From: an uncultured Actinomycetes bacterium
GTDB lineage: Bacteria > Actinomycetota > Thermoleophilia > Miltoncostaeales > Miltoncostaeaceae
Assembly (NCBI GenBank): GCA_903866425.1
Contig: CAIPNN010000132.1
Location: 1 to 16,827 of the forward strand
DNA: 16,827 bases
Reading direction: 5' to 3'
The position numbers were made by a program, and so were the translations under genes. This document shows, one piece after another, positions 1 to 6,628 of this stretch. How positions within the stretch are numbered: the stretch's first letter is position 1; each line of letters starts with the position of its first letter. The notes under the pieces are model-generated. The model was given only the letters and a program-made list of their open reading frames with translations, had not been told where the DNA came from and made no database searches.

Positions 1-283
1 GGCACAGAGCGGCGTGTGGCTGCTCGATGAACCCTTCGGCGCACTCGATGCCCTCACCCGGGCCGAGATGCATCGCGTCCTGCGTGCGGTGCGGGCCCAC
101 ACGCCCACCACCCTGGTGCTTGTGACCCACGACATCACTGAGGCCGTCGCACTGGCCGACCTGGTGCTGGTGGCATCGCCCGCCCCCATGCGCATTACCG
201 ACGCCGTCACCGTGGCCGACCACGGCGCGGATGCGGGTGCGTGCGTGCTCGACGCCCTGCGGGCGGCGGGAGTGCACGCATGA
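1..283 (+). CDS. ABC transporter ATP-binding protein, C-terminal fragment (NitT/TauT/ThiZ-like)
   Basis: This is the 3' end of an ABC ATPase that would energise the permease encoded next. The reading frame is open from the first bases of the window, so the gene starts upstream; Walker A and the LSGGQ signature are not visible. What is visible is Walker B with the D-loop (WLLDEPFGALD) and the switch histidine (LVTHDITEAV), about 60 residues apart less the usual helical region. The DEPFGALD wording and ThDIxEA switch are typical of the nitrate/taurine/sulfonate/thiamine-precursor family. Its TGA overlaps the permease ATG (ATGA at 280-283), so the two are translationally coupled. The downstream NMT1/THI5-like binding protein points to a ThiXYZ-type role, which is inference. 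Confidence 0.9.
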   Translation, partial: AQSGVWLLDEPFGALDALTRAEMHRVLRAVRAHTPTTLVLVTHDITEAVALADLVLVASPAPMRITDAVTVADHGADAGACVLDALRAAGVHA

Positions 284-1107
284 CCAGCGCGCCCGTTGTG
301 GAGCCCGTCGCCGCACCGGTACCGACCCCGGTGCGCCGCCATATCTCATGGGCCCGCGTGGCGCTCGCCATCGCCCTGCCGCTCGTCCTCATCGGCATCT
401 GGCAGGTGTGCTGCTGGATCTTCGCGCCACGCGAGTGGATCCTGCCGTCACCGGCCGTGGTGGCACAGGCCGGCTGGGAGATACGCGACCGCCTCTGGTA
501 CCACGCCCAGTGGACGATCGTCGTCACGGTCATCGGCTTCGCGCTTGCGGTGATCGTGGGCTCGCTGCTTGCGGCGCTCATCGCCCGCAGCCGCATCGCG
601 GGCCTCATGCTCTACCCGTGGATCATCGTGTCGCAGACGATTCCACTGGTGGCGCTTGCACCGCTGCTGGTGCTGTGGATGCCGGAGTTCGGGGCCATGG
701 TCACCCTTGCCGCGCTCATCAGCATCTTCCCCGTCATCGTGGCCGGGGTTGATGGGTTGCGGGGCACCGACCCGGAGTTGCTGCGCGCCGTGCGCGCGCT
801 CGGAGCCTCGCCGCGCTGGGTCTGGCTGCACGTGCGTATTCCGGCAGCGCTGCCTCGCTGGTTCACCGGGCTGCGTCTGGCCGCGGTGTTCTCGGTCACC
901 GGTGCGGTGGTGGGCGAACTCGTGGCATCCGCACGCGGCCTCGGCGCCCTCACGCGCCTCTCCGCCGGACAGTTCGAGACCCCGGTCACCTTCGCGGCCG
1001 TGGTCATCCTCGCCCTCATCGGCATCGCCATGTTCCTGCTGGTGGCGCTCGCCGAATGGGCTGCCCTTCCATATCTGCGCCGGGCCACCCGCCCGGGAAA
1101 CCGTTGA
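280..1107 (+). CDS. ABC transporter permease, BPD_transp_1 family (ThiX-like)
   Basis: Predicted 275-aa inner-membrane permease of a NitT/TauT-type importer. The start is ATG 280, overlapping the ATPase stop by 4 nt; an in-frame GTG at 241 would give a longer protein but lies deep in the upstream gene. Hydrophobic segments lie near residues 27-48, 78-102, 110-134, 138-157, 200-217 and 237-262, giving the usual six spans. The cytoplasmic EAA loop that contacts the ATPase is seen at about 166-190 (ELLRAVRALGASPRWVWLHV). The N-terminal 20 residues are Pro/Ala/Val-rich and likely cytoplasmic. Substrate is not readable from the permease; the binding protein downstream suggests a pyrimidine or thiamine-related compound. 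Confidence 0.9.
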   Translation: MTSAPVVEPVAAPVPTPVRRHISWARVALAIALPLVLIGIWQVCCWIFAPREWILPSPAVVAQAGWEIRDRLWYHAQWTIVVTVIGFALAVIVGSLLAALIARSRIAGLMLYPWIIVSQTIPLVALAPLLVLWMPEFGAMVTLAALISIFPVIVAGVDGLRGTDPELLRAVRALGASPRWVWLHVRIPAALPRWFTGLRLAAVFSVTGAVVGELVASARGLGALTRLSAGQFETPVTFAAVVILALIGIAMFLLVALAEWAALPYLRRATRPGNR

Positions 1108-1116
1108 ACACCGACC

Positions 1117-1120
1117 AAGG
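1117..1120 (+). promoter_or_regulatory. Ribosome binding site deciding the binding-protein start
   Basis: AAGG lies 7 nt before GTG 1128. It favours GTG 1128 over the TTG at 1104 that overlaps the permease stop (TTGA), and over the upstream in-frame ATG at 1056. A lipoprotein signal peptide of normal length also begins at 1128. Confidence 0.5.
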
Positions 1121-1127
1121 ACACTCC

Positions 1128-2144
1128 GTGCCCCGCATCCGCCGCTCCATCGCCATCGCACTCGCCGCAGTCGCCGTGCCCGTCGCCCTTGCGGGCTGCG
1201 GCAGCGACTCCAGCGCAGGCACGTCCACCACCGGCGGCACCGAGACGGTGTCGCTCGCCCTCGACTGGTACGCCAACGCCGACCACGCCGGCATCGAAAC
1301 CGCCATCGAGGGCGGCATCGCGGCGAGCGACGGCGTGACCATCGATCAGTCCGTGCCGAGCGACCCCACCACCAACCTCACCCAGGCGGCGGCCGGCAAG
1401 AAGGACCTGGTGATCACGTATGCCCCCGAGCTGCTCATCGCGCGCGCGAAGGGCATTCCGGTGAAGGCCGTCGGTGCCGTCGTGCCGGTGCCCCTCAACT
1501 CCATCATCGCCCGCGGCGACCGCGGCATCACCACGCCCAAGGATCTTGAGGGCAAGACGGTGGGCATCGCGGGTGTGCCAAGCGACACGGCACTCCTCGA
1601 CACCGTCGTGAAGAACGCCGGAGGCGACCCCTCGAAGGTGCAGACCAAGGTGGTGGGCTACAGCCTGTCCCCCGCCCTGGCCGCGGGCAAGGTGGACGCG
1701 ATCATCGGGGGGTACTGGAACATCGAGGTGCCCGATCTGAAGGCCAAGGGGGTGCCCGTGACGGTGTTCAAGCTGGAGGACAACGGCGTGCCCACCTACG
1801 ACGAGCTGGTGCTGGCTGCAGGCGAGGACACCATTGCGTCAAACCCTGAGGGCCTCCGCCGGGCGCTTGCGGCCATCGCCGACGGCACCACCACGGCGCA
1901 GGGCAATCCGACGAAGGCCCGCGCGTACCTCATCAAGGCCAACCCCGACATCGCGAAGGGGCCCCTTGCCGCACAGTTGGCCCTCACACTCCCTGTGCTG
2001 GTGACCGATGGCAAGCCCCTCGGCATGAACCCGGCGCAGTGGGACGCTCTGGCGAAGTGGATGCGGGCCGAGGGCCTCGTGAAGAACGACGTGTCAGGGT
2101 CGGCAGCCGTTGACACCTCGCTGCTCCCGGAGGCATCCAAGTGA
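1128..2144 (+). CDS. NMT1/THI5-like ABC transporter substrate-binding lipoprotein (ThiY-like)
   Basis: Predicted 338-aa solute-binding lipoprotein. Residues 1-23 form a signal peptide with an Arg-rich n-region and a lipobox LAGC with the lipidated Cys at 24; a Ser/Thr/Gly linker follows. The mature part has NMT1/THI5 family landmarks: DWYANADHAG (46-55), the VPSDPTTNL segment (77-84), an ITYAPELLIA stretch (96-105), PLNSII (122-127), GKVDAIIGGYWN (187-198) and GVPTYDELVLA (220-230). In characterised relatives (ThiY) this family binds formylaminopyrimidine or related thiamine precursors, so uptake of an HMP-like pyrimidine is the best guess. The start codon is GTG. The stop overlaps the GTG of the Lin0512 gene by 4 nt. 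The exact ligand is not determined by sequence. Confidence 0.88.
   Translation: MPRIRRSIAIALAAVAVPVALAGCGSDSSAGTSTTGGTETVSLALDWYANADHAGIETAIEGGIAASDGVTIDQSVPSDPTTNLTQAAAGKKDLVITYAPELLIARAKGIPVKAVGAVVPVPLNSIIARGDRGITTPKDLEGKTVGIAGVPSDTALLDTVVKNAGGDPSKVQTKVVGYSLSPALAAGKVDAIIGGYWNIEVPDLKAKGVPVTVFKLEDNGVPTYDELVLAAGEDTIASNPEGLRRALAAIADGTTTAQGNPTKARAYLIKANPDIAKGPLAAQLALTLPVLVTDGKPLGMNPAQWDALAKWMRAEGLVKNDVSGSAAVDTSLLPEASK
2129..2133 (+). promoter_or_regulatory. Ribosome binding site of the Lin0512-family gene
   Basis: GGAGG inside the last codons of the binding-protein gene, 7 nt before GTG 2141. It supports re-initiation at the GTGA overlap. Confidence 0.6.
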
Positions 2145-2500
2145 CCGACAGCGTGTTCCCGCTCATCATCGAAACCGGCATTGGCGTTGACCTGACAGGT
2201 GATGACGCCACCAAGGCGGCGATGCGCGCGGTGGAGGACACCATCCGCCGCGTGTTGTTCCCACGCATGCGCGACATCCTCCCCGGCAACGACCGGGCCA
2301 ACATGCGCGTGGAGGCCACCATCGCGGTGCCCGGCGCCGATCGCGTGGACACCGACGCCGTACGGGCCCGGTTCCCATATGGGCAGGTGAGCGTGACTGC
2401 GGTGGAAGGCGGGCACCGCCAGCCCAATGGCCTGATCGATGATGACGGCAACGAGGGAGTGATCCTCATCGCCGTCGCCGTCATCGAAGTGGGATGGTGA
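2141..2500 (+). CDS. Lin0512 family protein, function unknown
   Basis: A 119-aa protein matching the small Lin0512 family (TIGR02058/PF09585 type), recognised from the N-terminal IIETGIGVDLTGDDATKAAMRAVEDTI segment at about 9-35 and the C-terminal GLIDDDGNEGVILIAVAVIEVG segment at 96-118. There is no signal peptide or membrane span, so it is predicted cytosolic. The family has no established function that I know. The gene starts with GTG overlapping the binding-protein stop (GTGA) behind a good ribosome binding site, so it is made with the transporter. That suggests a role in handling, sensing or processing the imported compound (inference). Its stop lies 4 nt from the convergent recO stop. 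Confidence 0.8.
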   Translation: MTDSVFPLIIETGIGVDLTGDDATKAAMRAVEDTIRRVLFPRMRDILPGNDRANMRVEATIAVPGADRVDTDAVRARFPYGQVSVTAVEGGHRQPNGLIDDDGNEGVILIAVAVIEVGW

Positions 2501-2504
2501 CCCG

Positions 2505-3239
2505 CTAGAGCGGCGTACCCGACTTGAGCGTGACGCCGAGGTGTTCCCTGAACATGAGCGCGGCGATGCGCTCCACCCCATCAGCCGACCCCGCGGTGAT
2601 GGCATCAGGTGCCTCGGCAAGGGGCCGGGCAAGCAGGGCCACAAGGGCATCTGCCGCCGCCGGGTCGAGCCGTTCGGCCCCAGAGCCCACCAGGCATGAC
2701 GGGCACACGGCCCCACCTGCCATCGCCGAGAAGCCCGCGAGGGGTGGTGGCCCCCCGCATGCCGCGCACGACCCCAGTTGCGGCACGAGACCCGAGATGG
2801 CCAGCAACTTCACCTGCGTGCCCAGTACATAGGGATCGAGGCGCGGTGGCGTGTCGCGGGGATCCGTACGGGCGATCAGCGCGAGCGCGCGGGTGATGAG
2901 GTTGTAGGCCGCCTCCGCATCCTCGTGCTCGGGAATGATGCGCATCGCTGCCTCGAGCACAGATCCCGGAGCCCGCAGCCGGTAGCCCTCCATCCAGAGC
3001 CCCGACCCGGCATCCACCACCTGCGTGGATCTGAGGGTGAGCAGGTCGCCCCGCCCCTCCACCGCGCTCAACTGCAGGCGCACCCCGGGCTGCAGCCGCC
3101 CGCCCTGCTTCGACGTCGGCTTGCGGGCGCCCTTCGCAATGGCCGACACACGCCCCATTCCGGGCGTGAGCAGGGTGAGGATGGCGTCTGACTCGCCGTA
3201 CTTGAGGGTGCGCAGCACCACCGCTTCGGTCTCAACCAT
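2505..3239 (-). CDS. recO: DNA repair protein RecO
   Basis: Predicted 244-aa recombination mediator that loads RecA onto SSB-coated gaps with RecR and anneals strands. The N-terminal OB-fold is seen at about 1-80 (VETEAVVLRTLKYGESDAILTLL, then GRVSAIAKGARKPTSK). A helical region follows, and a zinc finger with Cys158, Cys161, Cys179 and Cys182 (CAAC...CPSC). Length is normal. I chose ATG 3239; an in-frame GTG two codons earlier (3245) is equally possible because neither has a clear ribosome binding site. It stands alone, divergent from grx and convergent with the Lin0512 gene. Confidence 0.92.
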   Translation of the reverse strand: MVETEAVVLRTLKYGESDAILTLLTPGMGRVSAIAKGARKPTSKQGGRLQPGVRLQLSAVEGRGDLLTLRSTQVVDAGSGLWMEGYRLRAPGSVLEAAMRIIPEHEDAEAAYNLITRALALIARTDPRDTPPRLDPYVLGTQVKLLAISGLVPQLGSCAACGGPPPLAGFSAMAGGAVCPSCLVGSGAERLDPAAADALVALLARPLAEAPDAITAGSADGVERIAALMFREHLGVTLKSGTPL

Positions 3240-3276
3240 GCCCACCGCTCAAGTGTCGCACCGCGGCCGGGGGCGG

Positions 3277-3282
3277 TAGCCT
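3277..3282 (+). promoter_or_regulatory. Predicted -10 element for the glutaredoxin gene (leaderless)
   Basis: TAGCCT followed by 7 nt and then ATG 3290. Transcription would begin at or beside the A of the start codon, and no ribosome binding site is present. The same hexamer and spacing precede the membrane-protein gene at 8501. No good -35 was identified. Confidence 0.5.
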
Positions 3283-3289
3283 GCCGCGC

Positions 3290-3544
3290 ATGGCCAACGT
3301 CACCCTTTACACAACCGAGTCGTGCCCCTTCTGCATGCGCGCAAAGGCGTTCCTCACCCAGCGTGAGGTGCCGTTCGAGGAGATCTTCATCTCGCGCACC
3401 GACCACGAGGGCCGCGAGCGCCTCGTGGCCGAGACGGGCGGCTACACCTTCCCCCAGATCATCATCGACGGCCGCAACATCGGCGGGTGGGATGACCTGT
3501 CGGCGCTGGACAGCGCCGGCGAACTGGACGCCCTGCTGGCCTAG
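3290..3544 (+). CDS. Glutaredoxin (GrxC-type, dithiol)
   Basis: An 84-aa protein with a complete glutaredoxin fold. The active site CPFC is at 12-15 after the first strand (VTLYTTES), the cis-proline is in the TFPQIIIDG motif (53-61), and GGWDDL (65-70) forms the glutathione-binding end. It would reduce protein disulfides or glutathionylated thiols. Actinobacteria often use mycothiol, so the physiological thiol is uncertain; some actinobacterial homologues are mycoredoxin-like, but those usually have other CxxC spacing residues. Its TAG shares a CTAG tetranucleotide (3541-3544) with the stop of the convergent hydrolase gene, a 4-nt overlap. Expression appears leaderless. Confidence 0.92.
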   Translation: MANVTLYTTESCPFCMRAKAFLTQREVPFEEIFISRTDHEGRERLVAETGGYTFPQIIIDGRNIGGWDDLSALDSAGELDALLA

Positions 3545-4497
3545 CCCGCGGTGAGGTCGGCCGCGGTGGGCACGCCGCGCACCGACGTTGCCTGCCGCAC
3601 TGCGTCACGCACGGCCCGGGTGGCAACCTCGGCCACGGCGTTCCCCACGACCACGGGATTGGCCTCGATCTGGCCGGTGGACACCGCAAAGGCGATGTCG
3701 CCGTCAAGTGCGGTGCCGTAGGGGGCGATGGCGCGGGCGAGGCCCGCGTGGGCCTGACGTGCGAGGTGGGTGCAGCCCGGCTTGTCGAGCCGGGCGTCGG
3801 TGGCAACAACGCACAGGGTGGTGTTGCTCATGTCCTGCACACGCGCGTGGCGGGCGGCCCCATCGAGCATTGCGAGCCGGGAATCCACAAAACCCCGCCC
3901 CTCCTCCCACGCGCCCGCGATGACGGCGCCATCCTCACCAAGTACGTCCCCGAAGGCGTTGACGGCCACGAGCGCGGCCACCGTGGCCCCACTGGGCAGG
4001 CGAACGCTGGCCGTGCCGATGCCGCCCTTGCACCAGTGGTCGCGGCCATGGCACTTCCCCACCGTGGCACCGGTACCCGCACCCACGCTGCCCACGGCGT
4101 ACGGGCCATCGGTCGCCGCCTCAGCGGCGAGTCGCCCCTCGGCGGCACCAGGTCGCCGGGCATTGCCCGTGATGCCCAGATCGAACAGGCACGCCGCCGT
4201 GACGATGGGCACCACGGCGATGCCGGTGTCCACGCCGAGCCCCTGCTCCTCACACCACTGCATCACGCCACTGGCGGAGTCGAGCCCGAATGCGCTGCCA
4301 CCGCTCAGCACGATTGCCGACACGATCGGCACGGTTGCCTCGGGGCGGAGCAGGTCGGTCTCACGGCTGGCGGGGCCGCCGCCACGCACGTCCACACCCC
4401 CGCAGGTGCCGGGCGGCAGGATGATGGCGGTGCAGCCGGTGCCGGCCTCGGCATCGGTCCAGTGCCCCACGCGGATTCCCGGAACATCAGTGAGCAT
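3541..4497 (-). CDS. P1/DmpA/NylC-type self-cleaving amidase or peptidase (family S58)
   Basis: Predicted 318-aa N-terminal-nucleophile hydrolase. It opens with LTDVPGIRVGHWTDAEAGTGCTAI, typical of the family, and has the VRGGGPASRETDLL segment (38-50), LSGGSAFGLDSASGVM (64-79) and the GKCHGRDHWCKGGIG region (147-161). The predicted autocleavage junction is Asn225-Thr226 in SNTTLCVVATDA (224-235), giving alpha and beta chains with Thr226 as nucleophile. This resembles the Asn/Thr site of nylon oligomer hydrolase NylC rather than the Gly/Ser site of DmpA. Members hydrolyse aminopeptide, beta-peptide or amide substrates; the natural substrate is unknown. The start is ATG 4497, which has GGGAG 6 nt upstream; ATG 4503 abuts that site. 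It overlaps mutM by 11 nt and is last in its operon. Confidence 0.85.
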   Translation of the reverse strand: MLTDVPGIRVGHWTDAEAGTGCTAIILPPGTCGGVDVRGGGPASRETDLLRPEATVPIVSAIVLSGGSAFGLDSASGVMQWCEEQGLGVDTGIAVVPIVTAACLFDLGITGNARRPGAAEGRLAAEAATDGPYAVGSVGAGTGATVGKCHGRDHWCKGGIGTASVRLPSGATVAALVAVNAFGDVLGEDGAVIAGAWEEGRGFVDSRLAMLDGAARHARVQDMSNTTLCVVATDARLDKPGCTHLARQAHAGLARAIAPYGTALDGDIAFAVSTGQIEANPVVVGNAVAEVATRAVRDAVRQATSVRGVPTAADLTAG

Positions 4498-5335
4498 CAG
4501 CATCTCCCGGCGGCGGCTGACACCTGGGGCACCAATAGGTGCCCCGCTGCGCCACCACGCCCTTCTCGATCGTCGTGCGGCACCGCGGACATGGCTCCCC
4601 GCGGCGGCGGTGGACGCGGAAGAGATCCTGCATTCCCCCGCGACTGCCGTTGACGTCACGGTAGCGGTCAAACGATGCGCCGCCTGCCTCGATACCCATC
4701 CTCAGGCGATCACGGATGCCCCGGTGCAGCGATGCCACCTGCCGTGGCGTGAGGTCGCCCCCGGGCGTGGTGGGGTGCAGCCGGGCCATGAAGAGCGCCT
4801 CGTCGGCGTAGATGTTGCCGACCCCGGCCACGATCCGCTGGTCGAGGATGAGCGCCTTGATCGCTGCCGTGCGTCCGGCAAGCGACGCCTGCAGACGCTT
4901 CGCGGTGAACGATGGCGACATGGCGTCCACACCGGTCCGGCCGGCCCAGATGCGCCTGCGCCCCTCCCGGGGAAGAAACCAGGCGGTGCCGAACCTTCGG
5001 GCGTCGGCAAACGTCACGGCGCCGCCGCCCGCAATGCCGATGACCGCACGTGAGTACGGCAGAGGCGGATCGGGCACGGCATCGCTCCACAGCAGTTGCC
5101 CGGTCATCCGCAGATGCAGGGTGAGCGCCTCACCGCCGTCGAGCTCGAGCAGCAGGTACTTGCCCACCCGGTCGATGCGTTCGATCACCCGCCCGTCGAG
5201 GTGCGCGGCAAAATCGTCGGGGTTCCACGGGTCAACCAGTCGGGCGTCGCTGATCGAGACGCCGCGAATGATGCGCCCCTCAATGCGCTCGGCCAGCTGC
5301 CGGCGGATGGTCTCGACCTCCGGAAGTTCGGGCAT
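4487..5335 (-). CDS. mutM: Formamidopyrimidine-DNA glycosylase (Fpg/MutM)
   Basis: A 282-aa bifunctional DNA glycosylase/AP lyase that removes 8-oxoguanine and formamidopyrimidines. The start is fixed by the mature N-terminus MPELPEVET, since Pro2 is the nucleophile and Glu3 is catalytic. Also visible are Lys59 (RVGKYLLLEL), the helix-two-turn-helix DQRIVAGVGNIYADEALF, and a C-terminal zinc finger with two CxxC pairs (CPRC...CPRC) flanking QRGTYW, whose Arg contacts the phosphate. The family is complete and all key residues seem intact. Its ATG overlaps the preceding stop by one base (TGATG at 5333-5337), and it overlaps the downstream hydrolase by 11 nt. Pairing with a nucleoside phosphorylase-like gene is suggestive of nucleotide damage handling but may be chance. 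Confidence 0.95.
   Translation of the reverse strand: MPELPEVETIRRQLAERIEGRIIRGVSISDARLVDPWNPDDFAAHLDGRVIERIDRVGKYLLLELDGGEALTLHLRMTGQLLWSDAVPDPPLPYSRAVIGIAGGGAVTFADARRFGTAWFLPREGRRRIWAGRTGVDAMSPSFTAKRLQASLAGRTAAIKALILDQRIVAGVGNIYADEALFMARLHPTTPGGDLTPRQVASLHRGIRDRLRMGIEAGGASFDRYRDVNGSRGGMQDLFRVHRRRGEPCPRCRTTIEKGVVAQRGTYWCPRCQPPPGDADAH
4504..4508 (-). promoter_or_regulatory. Ribosome binding site of the P1-family hydrolase
   Basis: GGGAG on the minus strand, within the end of mutM. It is 6 nt from ATG 4497 and directly adjacent to ATG 4503, so it decides for the downstream ATG. Confidence 0.5.
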
Positions 5336-6591
5336 CAGGCCCCCGCAATCACCCAGGCGTCGGCCAGCATGTCGATGGCGCGATCTGCAAGCCACGAGTC
5401 AGACGCATGAATGACCCCCAGCACATCGCCCTGCTGCACCTCATCGCCGGGGTGCACGACGACCTCAACCCCGACGGCGGGATCAATGACCTGGTCGGGG
5501 TCGAGACGCCCGGCCCCGAGCCACCGCGTGGCCAGACCCACGACACCGGCATCGACCGCTTCGATACGACCCGCCGATGACGCGACGATCTCCTGCTGCA
5601 GCAGCGACTGCACCAGCAGCGTGGCGTCGGTGAGCACTGCGGGGTCGCCGCCCTGCGCCCCCACCCAGCGCTCCGCGGTGGCGAGCGCCCGGCCATCGTC
5701 CAGCGCAGCCGCCGCCCCGGGCACAACCCCAGCCGCGTCGGCAGCGGCATCGGCCAACTGAATGACGCGCTCGCGCAGGGCCTGATCGCCATCGCCACGC
5801 AACACCGATGCTGCGGCCGCGATCTCAAGCGCGTGGCCCGAGACGCCCGCGAGCGGCTCGCTGCGCACGTCGGGAAACACGCGAACCGCGCGGTACCAGG
5901 CCGACCCGATATGCCCGATGAGGTCGCCTGCGATGGCCGCATGGGTCGCGTCGGGCACCAGTGCGCCTGATCCTCCGGGAATCCCCACGATGAGGTTGGC
6001 CGACCCCCCGCTGATGCCCCGTACAGCGGCAGAAACGGCCACCAGGGCATCACCGCTGCTGGTCGCCGTTGACTCCCTCAGGTCGGCAAGGCGCCGTTCT
6101 CCCGGAACAAGTGTGTCGCCGGCCTCGGCGATGACGATGCCGAAGTTGCGTGCTTGCAGGACATATTCCTCGAGCGTGAGCTCTGGACGCATGCCGGGGA
6201 TCGCCTCAAGGGCATCGAGGATGCCACCGGTGTGCGACATGCCACGGTTCCCGGTTGAGGCGACGATCACCCCCAGTGATGCTGCCGTGGCGGATGCCGC
6301 AAACACCAGCGCAGAGTCGCCCACGCCGCCGGTTGAGCGGATATCGGCGGTGGGCCCGAGCGATGCCAGTTCCAGACGGTCCCCACCCCCCAAAAGCGCG
6401 GTGGCAAGGGCCAATGCGGCCTCGGGAGACACGCCGCGCAGGCCTGCGGTGGCGCACCAGGCGCTCATCTGGGCGTCAGACGCGGCTCCCACGTTCCACG
6501 CGTCGGCGAGCGCAGTGACGTCGGCGGGGTCAAGAGCCTCGCCCTGCCGCGTGCGCTCGAGAATCTCAAGTGTTGGGCGAGGAACCTGCAA
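5335..6591 (-). CDS. Divergent thymidine/pyrimidine-nucleoside phosphorylase family protein
   Basis: A 418-aa protein with the full pyrimidine nucleoside phosphorylase layout: N-terminal helical domain (about 1-65), glycine-rich nucleoside/phosphate domain with STGGVGD (86-92), HTGGILDALE (120-129) and LREST (171-175), and a C-terminal PYNP_C domain near 335-400 (VVHPGDEVQQGDVLGVIHA). Against E. coli DeoA as I remember it, Arg172 and Ser187 match the base-binding Arg171 and Ser186. However, Lys84 is Ile84, Lys190 is Arg191, Thr123 is Ile124, and the DVKVGSGAF segment is GIPGGSGAL. The enzyme may therefore use another substrate or be inactive. The start is TTG 6591, supported by the N-terminal homology and a -10 motif 8 nt upstream; no ribosome binding site is visible. 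Confidence 0.8.
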   Translation of the reverse strand: MQVPRPTLEILERTRQGEALDPADVTALADAWNVGAASDAQMSAWCATAGLRGVSPEAALALATALLGGGDRLELASLGPTADIRSTGGVGDSALVFAASATAASLGVIVASTGNRGMSHTGGILDALEAIPGMRPELTLEEYVLQARNFGIVIAEAGDTLVPGERRLADLRESTATSSGDALVAVSAAVRGISGGSANLIVGIPGGSGALVPDATHAAIAGDLIGHIGSAWYRAVRVFPDVRSEPLAGVSGHALEIAAAASVLRGDGDQALRERVIQLADAAADAAGVVPGAAAALDDGRALATAERWVGAQGGDPAVLTDATLLVQSLLQQEIVASSAGRIEAVDAGVVGLATRWLGAGRLDPDQVIDPAVGVEVVVHPGDEVQQGDVLGVIHASDSWLADRAIDMLADAWVIAGA

Positions 6592-6599
6592 GGAGGGGG

Positions 6600-6605
6600 A
6601 TCCTA
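6600..6605 (-). promoter_or_regulatory. Predicted -10 element for the PyNP-mutM-hydrolase operon
   Basis: TAGGAT on the minus strand, 8 nt before TTG 6591. It would give a leaderless or near-leaderless transcript and contains one of the seven CTAG sites of the window. The divergent -10 for the next gene is only 11 bp away. Confidence 0.4.
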
Positions 6606-6616
6606 GCGGCGGGTGG

Positions 6617-6622
6617 TATAAC
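6617..6622 (+). promoter_or_regulatory. Predicted extended -10 element for the PDZ/TPR gene
   Basis: TATAAC preceded by TGG (an extended -10, TG-N-TATAAC), 6 nt before GTG 6629. The transcript would start at the GTG. Confidence 0.5.
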
Positions 6623-6628
6623 CATTAC

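Noticed and set aside
448..1549. Long alternate frames over the permease and binding-protein genes on both strands
   Set aside because: Translations are low-complexity Arg/Pro/His-rich and lack motifs, while the permease and lipoprotein frames show strong family features.
4498..4671. Longer N-terminus for the P1-family hydrolase
   Set aside because: The extra 58 residues lie inside mutM, are unlike the family, and the family N-terminus begins at the ATG at 4497.
3770..5053. A long plus-strand open frame (427 codons) across the P1 hydrolase and mutM genes
   Set aside because: It is antisense to two genes with clear family motifs and its translation is Pro/Ala/Arg/Ser-rich with no recognisable domain. 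In high-G+C DNA such shadows are expected.
5918..6628. Upstream in-frame extension of the PDZ/TPR gene
   Set aside because: The extension is antisense to the PyNP-like gene, and the signal peptide begins at 6629 next to a good -10 element.
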